This document shows, in pieces, positions 15,489 to 23,136 of a stretch of 46,445 nt of DNA (positions within the stretch are counted from its first letter, which is position 1; each line of letters begins with the position of its first letter). Source of the DNA: an uncultured Eubacteriales bacterium (GTDB lineage: Bacteria; Bacillota; Clostridia; Oscillospirales; CAG-272); contig CAKRTQ010000019.1 in NCBI GenBank assembly GCA_934402395.1, positions 1 through 46,445 on the forward strand, in the 5' to 3' direction. The notes beneath the pieces were generated by a model. That model did no database searches. It was not told the DNA's origin and was given only the letters and a program-made list of their open reading frames with translations. Both the position numbers and the translations under genes were made by a program.

Positions 15489-16724
15489 ATGAAAGTATTA
15501 GTCGTAAACGCCGGTTCCAGCTCTCTCAAATATCAGCTCTTTGACACCTCGGATTACACCGTAAAAGCCAAGGGCATCTGCGAGCGTATAGGCGACACAA
15601 CGGGCGTTCTTGACCACAAGAACCTCGTAAAAGGGACCCGCACACAAAAGGATATGAAGATCCCCACTCACACCGATGCGGTGCGTATAGTCATTGATGC
15701 GCTGACCGATCCCGAGATCGGCGTTATTTCCGATATGTCGGAGATCGAGGCTGTGGGACACCGTATAGTTCACGGCGGATTTTATTTTTCAAAGTCGATG
15801 CTGCTCACCGATGAGGTGATAGAAAAGCTTGAGCTTTGCCACGATTTTGCGCCGCTTCACACCGGAGCGCACCTTCAGGGCATTCGCGGATGTCTGTCGG
15901 TAATGCCCGGCGTGCCGCAGGTGCTTGTATTTGACACCGCCTTCCACCAGACAATGCCGCCCGAATCATATATGTACGCTCTGCCCTATGAGATGTACAA
16001 AAAATATCATATCCGCCGTTACGGAGCACACGGCACATCCCACCGCTATGTTGCCGGCGAGATGATAAAGCTGCTCGGCGGCAAAGCCGAAGGCACAAAA
16101 ATCATCACCTGCCACATCGGCAACGGCTCGTCCATATCCGCCGTAAAGGACGGCAAGATCCTTGACACATCAATGGGCTTTACGCCTCTTGCGGGCGTGC
16201 TCATGGGCACCCGCTGCGGCAATATCGACCCCGCTATCGTCCCCTACATAATGGAGAAGGAAAATATGACCCCCGCCGAGGTCGCAGCCTTTATGAACAA
16301 GAAGTGCGGATACCTCGGACTCACCGAAGGCTTCTCTTCCGACTCGCGCGACCTTGAGACAGCCATTGCAAACGGTCCTTCCGACCCGCATTACGAGCTT
16401 TCAAACCTTGCTGTGAATATGCTCAAGCACGAGCTGAAGGAATATATCGGCGCATACACCGCCATCATGAACGGTCTTGACGCGCTGGTATTCACAGCCG
16501 GACTCGGCGAGAACAATCCCCGCCTGCGCAAGATCGTGTGCGAGGACATGGACTTCTTCGGCATAAAGCTCAACGACGAAGTGAACGACCGCACGCTCCG
16601 CCAGCCGAACATAGTAAAGATCTCGGCAGACGATTCGAGAGTTCCCGTTTATGTCATTCCGACAGATGAGGAGCTTGTCATTGCCCGCGATACCGAAAGC
16701 ATCGTAAACGACCTCAAAAAATAA
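15489..16724 (+). CDS. ackA: Acetate kinase
   Basis: The product (411 aa) interconverts acetyl-phosphate plus ADP and acetate plus ATP, the energy-conserving last step of acetate fermentation. The N-terminal signature NAGSSSLKYQLFD is at residues 6-18, GHRIVHGG follows at ~90, and the second signature GAHGTSHRYVA lies at ~178. The length fits the family. ATG 15489 follows AGAAAGGATAA. It is transcribed alone from its own promoter and ended by a strong hairpin; no pta gene is adjacent, although pta-ackA is a common pairing. Confidence 0.97.
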   Translation: MKVLVVNAGSSSLKYQLFDTSDYTVKAKGICERIGDTTGVLDHKNLVKGTRTQKDMKIPTHTDAVRIVIDALTDPEIGVISDMSEIEAVGHRIVHGGFYFSKSMLLTDEVIEKLELCHDFAPLHTGAHLQGIRGCLSVMPGVPQVLVFDTAFHQTMPPESYMYALPYEMYKKYHIRRYGAHGTSHRYVAGEMIKLLGGKAEGTKIITCHIGNGSSISAVKDGKILDTSMGFTPLAGVLMGTRCGNIDPAIVPYIMEKENMTPAEVAAFMNKKCGYLGLTEGFSSDSRDLETAIANGPSDPHYELSNLAVNMLKHELKEYIGAYTAIMNGLDALVFTAGLGENNPRLRKIVCEDMDFFGIKLNDEVNDRTLRQPNIVKISADDSRVPVYVIPTDEELVIARDTESIVNDLKK

Positions 16725-16740
16725 AGACAGGCAAACCGGT

Positions 16741-16781
16741 GGAGGTGCTAAAAAACTCAATTTGAGTTTTTTAGCACCTCC
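16741..16781. terminator. Bidirectional terminator between ackA and the ATPase gene
   Basis: Two 20-bp arms (16741-16760 and 16762-16781) pair perfectly around a single base; GGAGGTGCTAAAAAACTCAA is the left arm. It lies between convergent genes and is another member of the hairpin family found at 7820, 12408 and 44128. Confidence 0.9.
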
Positions 16782-16807
16782 CTTATTGTATCACAATTCA
16801 TTCTCTT

Positions 16808-18001
16808 TTACAAGTATTGCGCGAAAAACTCCTCAAGAGCCGCGCGCGATGCGTTTTCCTTTGCGTCAAAATCCATCGCAGACATATAGATATCCTCAAG
16901 AGCAAAATGAGCATCGGAGGCACGCGCCATTGCGGTCAGCGCCGCGCTTATAACGGCATCGGACAGCGAGATGAGCCTCATATACTCACCGCGCACGCGG
17001 TGCAGACCGCCGGCATCGGCAAACCGGCGCATTCCGATGCGGTGAACGGTCGCCTCCGCACCGTCGGGCAGCCGGCGGTCGGCGGTAAATACACAGCCGC
17101 CTATGCGCACAGCCGCGCAGAACTCAGGCGCGACAGGGTCAGGAGAAATGCGCGCGGCTGTCCCGGTGCGCGCAACGCAGTCCGCCAGCTCGGTGATAAA
17201 GAGCATTCCCGTGCCGGGAAGAAGCTCATCCGAAAACAGGTACACATCGTCGGCTCCTTCATATATGCCGCCGAGCGAAACCGCTCCCTTCATTCCGAGC
17301 GAGCGATGCGGCGAATACAGCACGCGGCTGCCGCGCAAGGGCTCCGGCGACAGCCCGGATACCGCCTGCGGCAGCTCGGCTCGCCGCCTTGCCTCTCCCG
17401 CCGCTCTTGCCGCCGCACGGCACATCCGCTCGGGATCCATAATGCTGCCGGCAAGCGTCAACGCCGTTTTGCGCAATCCGCGCGCCGCCGCGAGGCACTC
17501 AAACGCATCACGCCACGCACGGCTTTTTTTACCGTTCAGTTCCTCGATCTCCCGCCGCGCCGACAACAGCGTATCCGCCCGCCAGAATGCACCGAGGTCG
17601 AACAGTCCGTCGCGCGCTCCGGGCAGCGATGCCTCCGCGGCGTGCGGAGCCGTGCCGTCCTGGATCCCCATCAATACGCCGTCCGGGAACACCGCCGTGA
17701 TCCCGTCAAGGGAATCGGGATCGGATGAGCAGAAGTAATACTCAACTGCGGCATCGGCATCGGCGGCAATTTTTGCCGCCTCGTAAAGCATACGCGACTT
17801 TCCGGTACCGGGACCGCCCTTGATTATCATGCGCCGGTCGCACCGGTCGCGGATAAGTCCGTCAAAATAACTCACAAATCCGCTTCCCGAATTCACGGCG
17901 GCAAAATATGACGACTGCGGCGCGCCTGCCGCGATACGGTATGTACCGTCAAAGCGTCCGTCCGGCGCGCGTGACAGAGCTTTTTCCGTTATTTTTGTCA
18001 T
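16808..18001 (-). CDS. P-loop ATPase of the PRK06851 type
   Basis: The product is 397 aa. Walker A is GGPGTGKS at residues 62-69, followed by the family-typical CSSDPDSLDG at ~90-99 and IQDGTAPH at ~113-120. Family members are soluble ATPases of unknown function, often described as two related halves; the second half here (from ~200) carries SPHRSLGMKGAVSLGGIYEG but lacks a full second Walker A. It directly follows spoIIIAH, 4 bases downstream, so it is the last gene of the sporulation operon and is likely expressed in the mother cell too. That link is inferred from position. Confidence 0.75.
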   Translation of the reverse strand: MTKITEKALSRAPDGRFDGTYRIAAGAPQSSYFAAVNSGSGFVSYFDGLIRDRCDRRMIIKGGPGTGKSRMLYEAAKIAADADAAVEYYFCSSDPDSLDGITAVFPDGVLMGIQDGTAPHAAEASLPGARDGLFDLGAFWRADTLLSARREIEELNGKKSRAWRDAFECLAAARGLRKTALTLAGSIMDPERMCRAAARAAGEARRRAELPQAVSGLSPEPLRGSRVLYSPHRSLGMKGAVSLGGIYEGADDVYLFSDELLPGTGMLFITELADCVARTGTAARISPDPVAPEFCAAVRIGGCVFTADRRLPDGAEATVHRIGMRRFADAGGLHRVRGEYMRLISLSDAVISAALTAMARASDAHFALEDIYMSAMDFDAKENASRAALEEFFAQYL

Positions 18002-18005
18002 GGCG

Positions 18006-18563
18006 TCAGGTCTTTTCGATGATCACTATCTTGTCTGGCGATATCCCGGTCTGTTCGTAAACGATGGTGTTGATCTGCGCCACCTCGGCGGCGGTAAGTC
18101 CCTTGCTTTTTACAACAACATTGACCGCGCCGTTGCTGATGACAGCCACGCATTTTTCAAATCCCTTGGACACGACAAGCGTTTCGATATTTGCCTCTGC
18201 CTCCATGTCCTTTGCCATCTGTGTTATCCCGGCGAGAGCTTCCTTCTTTGCGGCTTCGGCAGCGGATGCATCGTCTATGACCGACTGAAGCACCTCGCGC
18301 GCCTCGTCTCTTGCGCGCTGGCGGCTGACCTGAGAAGCGGCAAAATAGCTCTCGCTCGATCCCGCAGATGCCGGCTCGCCCGTTTGCTCAGCACCGCCGG
18401 TAGTGGAATCCGGCTTGCCCGCATTTCCGCCACGGCTGAAGAACGCCCAGTTCACGGCGACCGCTGCACCGACAAGCAGGACCGCGCCCACTATGATGAG
18501 ATTCCTTTTGCCCACCTTAACAAAGAAATTTTTTACCGCCTGAAGCTGTTTTTCAAATTTCAT
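18006..18563 (-). CDS. spoIIIAH: Stage III sporulation protein AH
   Basis: The product is 185 aa from ATG 18563 (GGAGGTC upstream). A short basic N-terminus is followed by one membrane helix (LIIVGAVLLVGAAVAVNWAFF, ~22-42), a low-complexity linker, then helices ~75-125 and the ring-building domain (IETLVVSKGFEKCVAVISN...VNVVVKSKGL) to the end. SpoIIIAH on the mother-cell side pairs with forespore SpoIIQ and forms rings of the engulfment-stage channel. It is the last of the eight spoIIIA genes, in the standard order. Confidence 0.93.
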   Translation of the reverse strand: MKFEKQLQAVKNFFVKVGKRNLIIVGAVLLVGAAVAVNWAFFSRGGNAGKPDSTTGGAEQTGEPASAGSSESYFAASQVSRQRARDEAREVLQSVIDDASAAEAAKKEALAGITQMAKDMEAEANIETLVVSKGFEKCVAVISNGAVNVVVKSKGLTAAEVAQINTIVYEQTGISPDKIVIIEKT

Positions 18564-18639
18564 TTCAATGACCTCCGATTTGGTTGACTTCGATATATGT
18601 ATATTATCGCCATACGGCAAATATTCCGCATTTTTGCGG

Positions 18640-19167
18640 TCAGCCGCGCTCGGCAATATAAATTTTGCTCGCGCCGACGCCGAACGCAGCCGAAAGGAGC
18701 GCGGTTAGCTCCGCGCGCGTGACAGCGTCCCCGCCGCCGCGGCAAACTACCCCGATGCCGACTATTTTCGGCGCGTCTGTGCCGAGTTTTACCGGCGTTT
18801 CGGATGATCCGCTGCCCACAGTGAGATGCCTGCCGGTCACGCTCTCGCCCGACTGCGAGCTCTTTTTTTCGCTGTCCTCGGCGTATATGTTGCGGAATCC
18901 GCCCTCAAGCGTCACGGTAACGGTAACGCTTCCATCCCCCACTCCCACCACCGCCTCGCAAAGCGAGCGCGCCTTGGCTTCAAGCGCGGCAGCATATTCG
19001 TTCATTGACGCAATATCGTTCTCCCGCGCCTTATGCCCGCTTCCTCCGCTGTTGCCGGAGGATGAGCCGAATGCTATCAGAAGCAGTCCGGCAGCCAGCC
19101 CGGCGGCAAGCAAAAGATATCTCTGCCACGCCGCGCGCGGCTTCTTTTTTTCACCTGTTTCCTTCAT
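18640..19167 (-). CDS. spoIIIAG: Stage III sporulation protein AG
   Basis: The product is 175 aa from ATG 19167 (GAGGGGTG upstream). It has a basic N-terminus, one membrane helix (~15-38), then a domain with VTVTVTLEGGFRNIYAED, a polar linker (~110-130), and IVGIGVVCRGGGDAVTRAEL resembling the ring-building fold of secretion systems. SpoIIIAG forms the large ring of the mother-cell to forespore channel. Here a 76-base gap separates it from spoIIIAH. Confidence 0.92.
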   Translation of the reverse strand: MKETGEKKKPRAAWQRYLLLAAGLAAGLLLIAFGSSSGNSGGSGHKARENDIASMNEYAAALEAKARSLCEAVVGVGDGSVTVTVTLEGGFRNIYAEDSEKKSSQSGESVTGRHLTVGSGSSETPVKLGTDAPKIVGIGVVCRGGGDAVTRAELTALLSAAFGVGASKIYIAERG

Positions 19168-19172
19168 TGCCT

Positions 19173-19709
19173 TCACCCCTCGGCGACCTCGCACGGCGCG
19201 CCGGCTACCGATTCCACATATTCCTTCACCGCGTGCGGATCCTGCCACATCGCCCGCCCTGTAAATATCACAAATACACGCTCAAGCGTGACCGCGCCGT
19301 CCTTCACAGCCACCTGCGGTCTTACGGTGACATCCGCTTCGTCAAGACCAAACCGACCGCATATCTTATCACGGAGTGCCGCGCCTATCTCATCGGCACT
19401 TTGCTCTTCAAGTGCCGCTATCAGTCCGTCTGACACACCGCCGGCACTCTCCGCCGCTGTAACTTCCCCTATCCCCGACTCAAAAAAACCGCGCACCCGC
19501 CCGGCGGCGCCCGCAAGCGGCGCGGCAATGACGCAGATGAGCGCCACGGCGCCGAGAAGCCGCAATTCCTTTTCCGATGCGCTGTCGGGCAGCATAAGCA
19601 TGAGTATCGATATCACCATTGCCGAGCCGACGACGCCGCATATGTATTCCTTCACTGTTATTACAGATTCGCCCCTTTCCCCGCATTGTGCCGTTTTTTG
19701 TAATCTCAT
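19173..19709 (-). CDS. spoIIIAF: Stage III sporulation protein AF
   Basis: From ATG 19709 the product is 178 aa and is one base away from the stop of spoIIIAE, implying translational coupling. An alternative GTG at 19655 gives the shorter N-terminus usual in the family (VKEYICGVVGSAMV) but its AAAGGGG site is far. Two membrane helices lie at ~20-40 and ~50-70. The soluble C-terminal domain (ICGRFGLDEADVTVRPQV) is the ring-building-like part. It is a membrane component of the SpoIIIA complex. Confidence 0.88.
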   Translation of the reverse strand: MRLQKTAQCGERGESVITVKEYICGVVGSAMVISILMLMLPDSASEKELRLLGAVALICVIAAPLAGAAGRVRGFFESGIGEVTAAESAGGVSDGLIAALEEQSADEIGAALRDKICGRFGLDEADVTVRPQVAVKDGAVTLERVFVIFTGRAMWQDPHAVKEYVESVAGAPCEVAEG

Positions 19710-19710
19710 C

Positions 19711-20877
19711 TCATGCTATCGCCGCAGACGTCAGCGCAAAAACCGTTAGCGCAAACACAAAAATAAGCGCGGAAAGCGCCGCCGCTGCGATAAGCAGACC
19801 GTAGACCGACGACATTTCACGGTAAAGGCGCGCCGTATCGCCGCTGCCGAGCATTTCAGCCGCTCCCGCCGCCGCCGAAAACGCAAGGCGCGACAGAAGG
19901 AGCGACAAAAGCGTGGGCAGAAGCAAAAGGATCATGACAACAACGCCCGCCGCGCCGACCGTTGAACGGAGCATTCCCACACTTGCCGCAAGTGTGCGCA
20001 GCGAATCTCCGACCGTTGACCCCACAACGGGTATCATGCTTCCCGCTACGAATTTTGCCGTTCTGAAGCCGAGCCTGTCCCCGGATGCTGTAAGCACACT
20101 TTGCGCTCCGAGCGCGGTGCCGAGCAACACGGCGGCAAGTCCCAGGACCGTCCCCACCGTTTTGCCGACGAATTTTGACAGCCCCGAGGTCCTCACACCC
20201 GGCAGAAACGCCCCGGCAAGAGACAGCGCCGTCATCACCGACACGGCGGGCATAAGCACCGCCGTGACAAAAACGCCGATAAGCTCAAGCCACAGAAGCA
20301 CCGTAGAATTGTTGAGCACCGCGCCGCCCGTGTTGCCGCCCATGGCGTAAAGCACACCCATCAGCGGCAGCATCGACCCCATTATCACCCGTTGTCGTTC
20401 AAAATACGCGCCGACCGCCCGAAAGCACGGATATTGCGTTCCGACCGCCGCAACTGCGGCTGCGGCATTTATCATGAGCGTGATCACGCCGCCGCTTTTT
20501 TTCAGCTCCATTCCGTCGCATACACTGCCGAGCACCGCCGCCGCAAGCGCAATGCCGGTCAGCACCGAAAAAAGCCGCACGGCATCTCCGATTCCGCCGC
20601 CGATAATACCGAGCGCGGTGTTTATCAGGTATTCCGCCCCCGTTGCGCTTCGCACGGCGTCGGCAAGCTCTGCCGCATCGCCCGAAAAGAAGCCCTCGGG
20701 CAGATATTCGGCAACATCATCGGGTATCGCCCCGGCAAAATCCCCGAATTCATCCGGCAGGCTGCCGTCCGCGCGCACGCCCAAAACCGCAAGCGGCACG
20801 GCAAGCAGAAAAACCGCTGCCGCCGCAAATACACGGGCAATTATCTTCGCTTTCTTTTTTGTTCTCACGGCTGTCAT
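19711..20877 (-). CDS. spoIIIAE: Stage III sporulation protein AE
   Basis: The product is 388 aa with a signal-like first helix (residues ~12-33), a hydrophilic segment (~35-85), and about seven further membrane helices. The region NTGGAVLNNSTVLLWLELIG and the segment with KFVAGSMIPVVGSTVGDSL are typical of SpoIIIAE. It is the large polytopic subunit of the SpoIIIA export-like channel. Its start overlaps the end of spoIIIAD by four bases. Confidence 0.94.
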   Translation of the reverse strand: MTAVRTKKKAKIIARVFAAAAVFLLAVPLAVLGVRADGSLPDEFGDFAGAIPDDVAEYLPEGFFSGDAAELADAVRSATGAEYLINTALGIIGGGIGDAVRLFSVLTGIALAAAVLGSVCDGMELKKSGGVITLMINAAAAVAAVGTQYPCFRAVGAYFERQRVIMGSMLPLMGVLYAMGGNTGGAVLNNSTVLLWLELIGVFVTAVLMPAVSVMTALSLAGAFLPGVRTSGLSKFVGKTVGTVLGLAAVLLGTALGAQSVLTASGDRLGFRTAKFVAGSMIPVVGSTVGDSLRTLAASVGMLRSTVGAAGVVVMILLLLPTLLSLLLSRLAFSAAAGAAEMLGSGDTARLYREMSSVYGLLIAAAALSALIFVFALTVFALTSAAIA

Positions 20878-21257
20878 ATCCCCGCCAGAGCTCCCACCGT
20901 TTCAAGTGCCTCGCCGAGTATCGGAAGTGCCAGTATGAGGACCTCGATCCTTCCCGCGATCTCAAGCGCAGCACCAACGCCCGCCGCCCCGCACTCGCGG
21001 CAGATATCCGCCGCAAGTCTGACGCAAAGAGCTATCGCCATAGCGCGGATTATGATATCAAAATTTCCGCCGAGTGCCGCCCCTGCATTTCCGCCGAGCC
21101 ACGCCACGAGCGGAGCCGTCATCGCAGCTCCCGCCGCAAGCAGTATCACTGCGGCACCGAGCTTTACCGGAACATCGGAATTCCGTCCCAGCTCACGCAA
21201 AAGCATTGCCGCAAACGACGCGATGATTGCCGCGCCGCACATTTTCAGTGTATTCAT
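20874..21257 (-). CDS. spoIIIAD: Stage III sporulation protein AD
   Basis: The product is 127 aa with four hydrophobic segments and almost no soluble part. It resembles the FliQ-like small membrane subunits of secretion systems, as SpoIIIAC and AD do. It sits four bases after spoIIIAC and overlaps spoIIIAE by four bases, so the genes are translationally coupled. Confidence 0.9.
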   Translation of the reverse strand: MNTLKMCGAAIIASFAAMLLRELGRNSDVPVKLGAAVILLAAGAAMTAPLVAWLGGNAGAALGGNFDIIIRAMAIALCVRLAADICRECGAAGVGAALEIAGRIEVLILALPILGEALETVGALAGI

Positions 21258-21261
21258 CGCT

Positions 21262-21456
21262 TCAGAACCCGAATATCCCGCGCACCGAGCTGAACAGTCT
21301 GCCTATCTCGCCGACCAGCATCAGAAGAACCACTACGATCCCCGCGACGGTGACGAACGTAGCCTGCTCATCACGCCCGGATTTTGACAGTATCTGAGCC
21401 GCAGCAGCCACAAGCACGCCGACACCCGCAATTTTAAGAATCAAGGTTATATCCAT
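21262..21456 (-). CDS. spoIIIAC: Stage III sporulation protein AC
   Basis: The product is 64 aa with two membrane helices (ILKIAGVGVLVAAAAQIL and TVAGIVVVLLMLVGEI) joined by a short polar loop with KSGRDEQA, as expected for SpoIIIAC. It is one of the two small membrane subunits of the SpoIIIA channel. Confidence 0.93.
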   Translation of the reverse strand: MDITLILKIAGVGVLVAAAAQILSKSGRDEQATFVTVAGIVVVLLMLVGEIGRLFSSVRGIFGF

Positions 21457-21490
21457 TTCAAAAGACCGTTTTCCTCATTTTATCCGTGCC

Positions 21491-21973
21491 TTAGAGAAGT
21501 ACCAGTGCCGCCGCGACCGCCGCGCATATCGCGGTTGACAAAAAAGCACGGCGCCGGCGCGGCAGTTCCCCCTCAAGCGTGCGCCTGATGTCTCCGAGCG
21601 CGGAAAGACAGCTGTCGCACATTTTCAGCTGCTCCTCCCTGAAGCCGCGACCGAACGAGGCTGCAAACGGCAGCAGCAAACGGTACGCCTCGTGGTCAAG
21701 TCCGGCACGCGCCCCGGCAACGACCGCAGAAAGATCGCGCGGCGGCTCCGCCTCAGTCCAGCCGCAGGCGGAAAGCATCTCCGCCCCGCACTTTTCAAGT
21801 ATCCGCCCCTGCGGCGTAAGAAAGCAATCCACCTCACTGCGCGCAAATGCGATAAGGCGCAAAAATCCGTCTATCAGGGCAAGACGCTCGGCATCGCGCC
21901 GCCGCGCCTCTGCCGAAATGCCGCAGCAGAACGCTGCCACAAGCGCGCCTCCCAAAAGCTTAAGCACCGTCAT
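21491..21973 (-). CDS. spoIIIAB: Stage III sporulation protein AB
   Basis: The product is 160 aa with an N-terminal hydrophobic helix, a cytoplasmic helical domain with RLIAFARSEVDCFLTP, CGWTEAEPP, and a C-terminal membrane anchor (FLSTAICAAVAAALVLL). SpoIIIAB resembles GspF-type platform proteins and partners the ATPase SpoIIIAA. It overlaps spoIIIAA by 14 bases. Confidence 0.92.
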   Translation of the reverse strand: MTVLKLLGGALVAAFCCGISAEARRRDAERLALIDGFLRLIAFARSEVDCFLTPQGRILEKCGAEMLSACGWTEAEPPRDLSAVVAGARAGLDHEAYRLLLPFAASFGRGFREEQLKMCDSCLSALGDIRRTLEGELPRRRRAFLSTAICAAVAAALVLL

Positions 21974-22922
21974 TTGCTCTCTCCCACGGCGTTATGTCGT
22001 AAATAAAATCAAATTTCCCGCGTGCGCGCTTTATGCCGACGTATGCACCGAACGCGCCCATACCGTGCAATAACGCTATTCCCTGCCGCCCCATCAGCTC
22101 GCGTATGCTTCCGGCATGAGTGGTTGCGATCAGCGGAACACCGCCGCCCTGTGCCGCCGCAACGGCATCGGCATCGCCGCGCGCACCTATCTCATCGCAG
22201 ACGATGACCTCGGCACCGAGCGTGCGCGTGGCGATCTCAATGCCGCGCGTTTTGGGATATCCCGCAAGAATGTCAATGCAAAGCTCCGCGCCGGCAAGTC
22301 CCGGCGCAAGCTCGCCGCGCTCGTCCACCACCGCCACGCGCCTTGCATCGCGCCCCGCTGCGAGGCGCGCCGCGACCGAGCGTATGAGCGTTGTTTTTCC
22401 CACTCCCGGCGGCGAATATACAAGCACGCCGCGCGTGTATGACATATCCGACACAAGGCGGCATATCTCCGCGCCGACAGGCGGAGAGGCGTGCGGGATG
22501 CGTATCGCCAACGTGCCGGGAGCCGTCACCCCCACGACCTCGCCGCCGGACAGCACCGCCGAACCGCAGATACCGACGCGGTATCCGCCGCGGTAGGTGA
22601 CATAGCCGCGCGCTATCGTATCGCGGTATGCGTAGAGCGATCCCTCGCACAAAAGCGAAAGCAAGCCGTCCATTTCCGTCTGCGTGAGCACGGCAGGCGT
22701 AGGATAGTTCATGCTTCGTCCCCCTCCTACCGTATCTCCCGCCCCCATGGCGGTCAGCGTTGCCCTTCTGCCTGTGTGAAGGCGCAATTCCTCCACCCCG
22801 GAAAGTCCCTCAGCAACAGCCGCTATGTCGCCGCGCACGCGCGGCGGCAGAATGCCGAGGATCTCTCCGGGCAGTCCGCGTTCATATACCGACATCATTG
22901 CTCCGCCGATCCCGACCGTCAT
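21960..22922 (-). CDS. spoIIIAA: Stage III sporulation ATPase AA
   Basis: The product is 320 aa from ATG 22922 (AGGTGG upstream); ATGs at 22898 and 22895 behind CGGAG are alternatives and give a more usual N-terminus. Walker A is PPGVGKTT at residues ~171-178 with the following Arg/Ser of the family; VVDERGEL at ~196-203 and VIVCDEIG at ~238 are the Walker B-type strands; ATTHAG at ~266 closes the active site. SpoIIIAA is the secretion-type ATPase that powers the mother-cell side of the feeding tube. It is the first gene of the eight-gene cluster. Confidence 0.93.
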   Translation of the reverse strand: MTVGIGGAMMSVYERGLPGEILGILPPRVRGDIAAVAEGLSGVEELRLHTGRRATLTAMGAGDTVGGGRSMNYPTPAVLTQTEMDGLLSLLCEGSLYAYRDTIARGYVTYRGGYRVGICGSAVLSGGEVVGVTAPGTLAIRIPHASPPVGAEICRLVSDMSYTRGVLVYSPPGVGKTTLIRSVAARLAAGRDARRVAVVDERGELAPGLAGAELCIDILAGYPKTRGIEIATRTLGAEVIVCDEIGARGDADAVAAAQGGGVPLIATTHAGSIRELMGRQGIALLHGMGAFGAYVGIKRARGKFDFIYDITPWERANDGA

Positions 22923-22995
22923 CGCGCCCACCTGCCCGTCCTTTGTCGGGGCAAGCCTCCCCGCCCCTGCTTTAAATTATATTGGGCGCGGCGGC

Positions 22996-23023
22996 AAAGT
23001 ATGCCCGCACACGACAATGATCC
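22996..23023 (-). promoter_or_regulatory. Candidate sigma-E-type promoter of the spoIIIA operon
   Basis: On the minus strand CATACTTT (22996-23003) resembles the sigma-E -10 box and GGATCATT (23016-23023) a weak -35, with a 12-base spacer. spoIIIA is sigma-E dependent in Bacillus and Clostridium. The match is partial and no sigma-A promoter competes on this strand. Confidence 0.35.
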
Positions 23024-23053
23024 ATTTATACATTTATTTGAAGAATATTAATA

Positions 23054-23082
23054 TTGACATTTTAAGTTCTGCGTGATATAAT
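23054..23082 (+). promoter_or_regulatory. Promoter of alaS
   Basis: TTGACA (23054-23059) and TATAAT (23077-23082) are 17 bases apart, 54 bases before the alaS start. The short leader leaves no room for a T-box riboswitch. Confidence 0.85.
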
Positions 23083-23136
23083 ATTTTAGTTATAAGGCGA
23101 AATATCGCAATTCTCGATCCGAAAGGGCAAATCACT

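Noticed and set aside
22932..23136. T-box riboswitch in front of alaS
   Set aside because: The predicted leader is only ~50 nt and has no specifier stem or T-box sequence.
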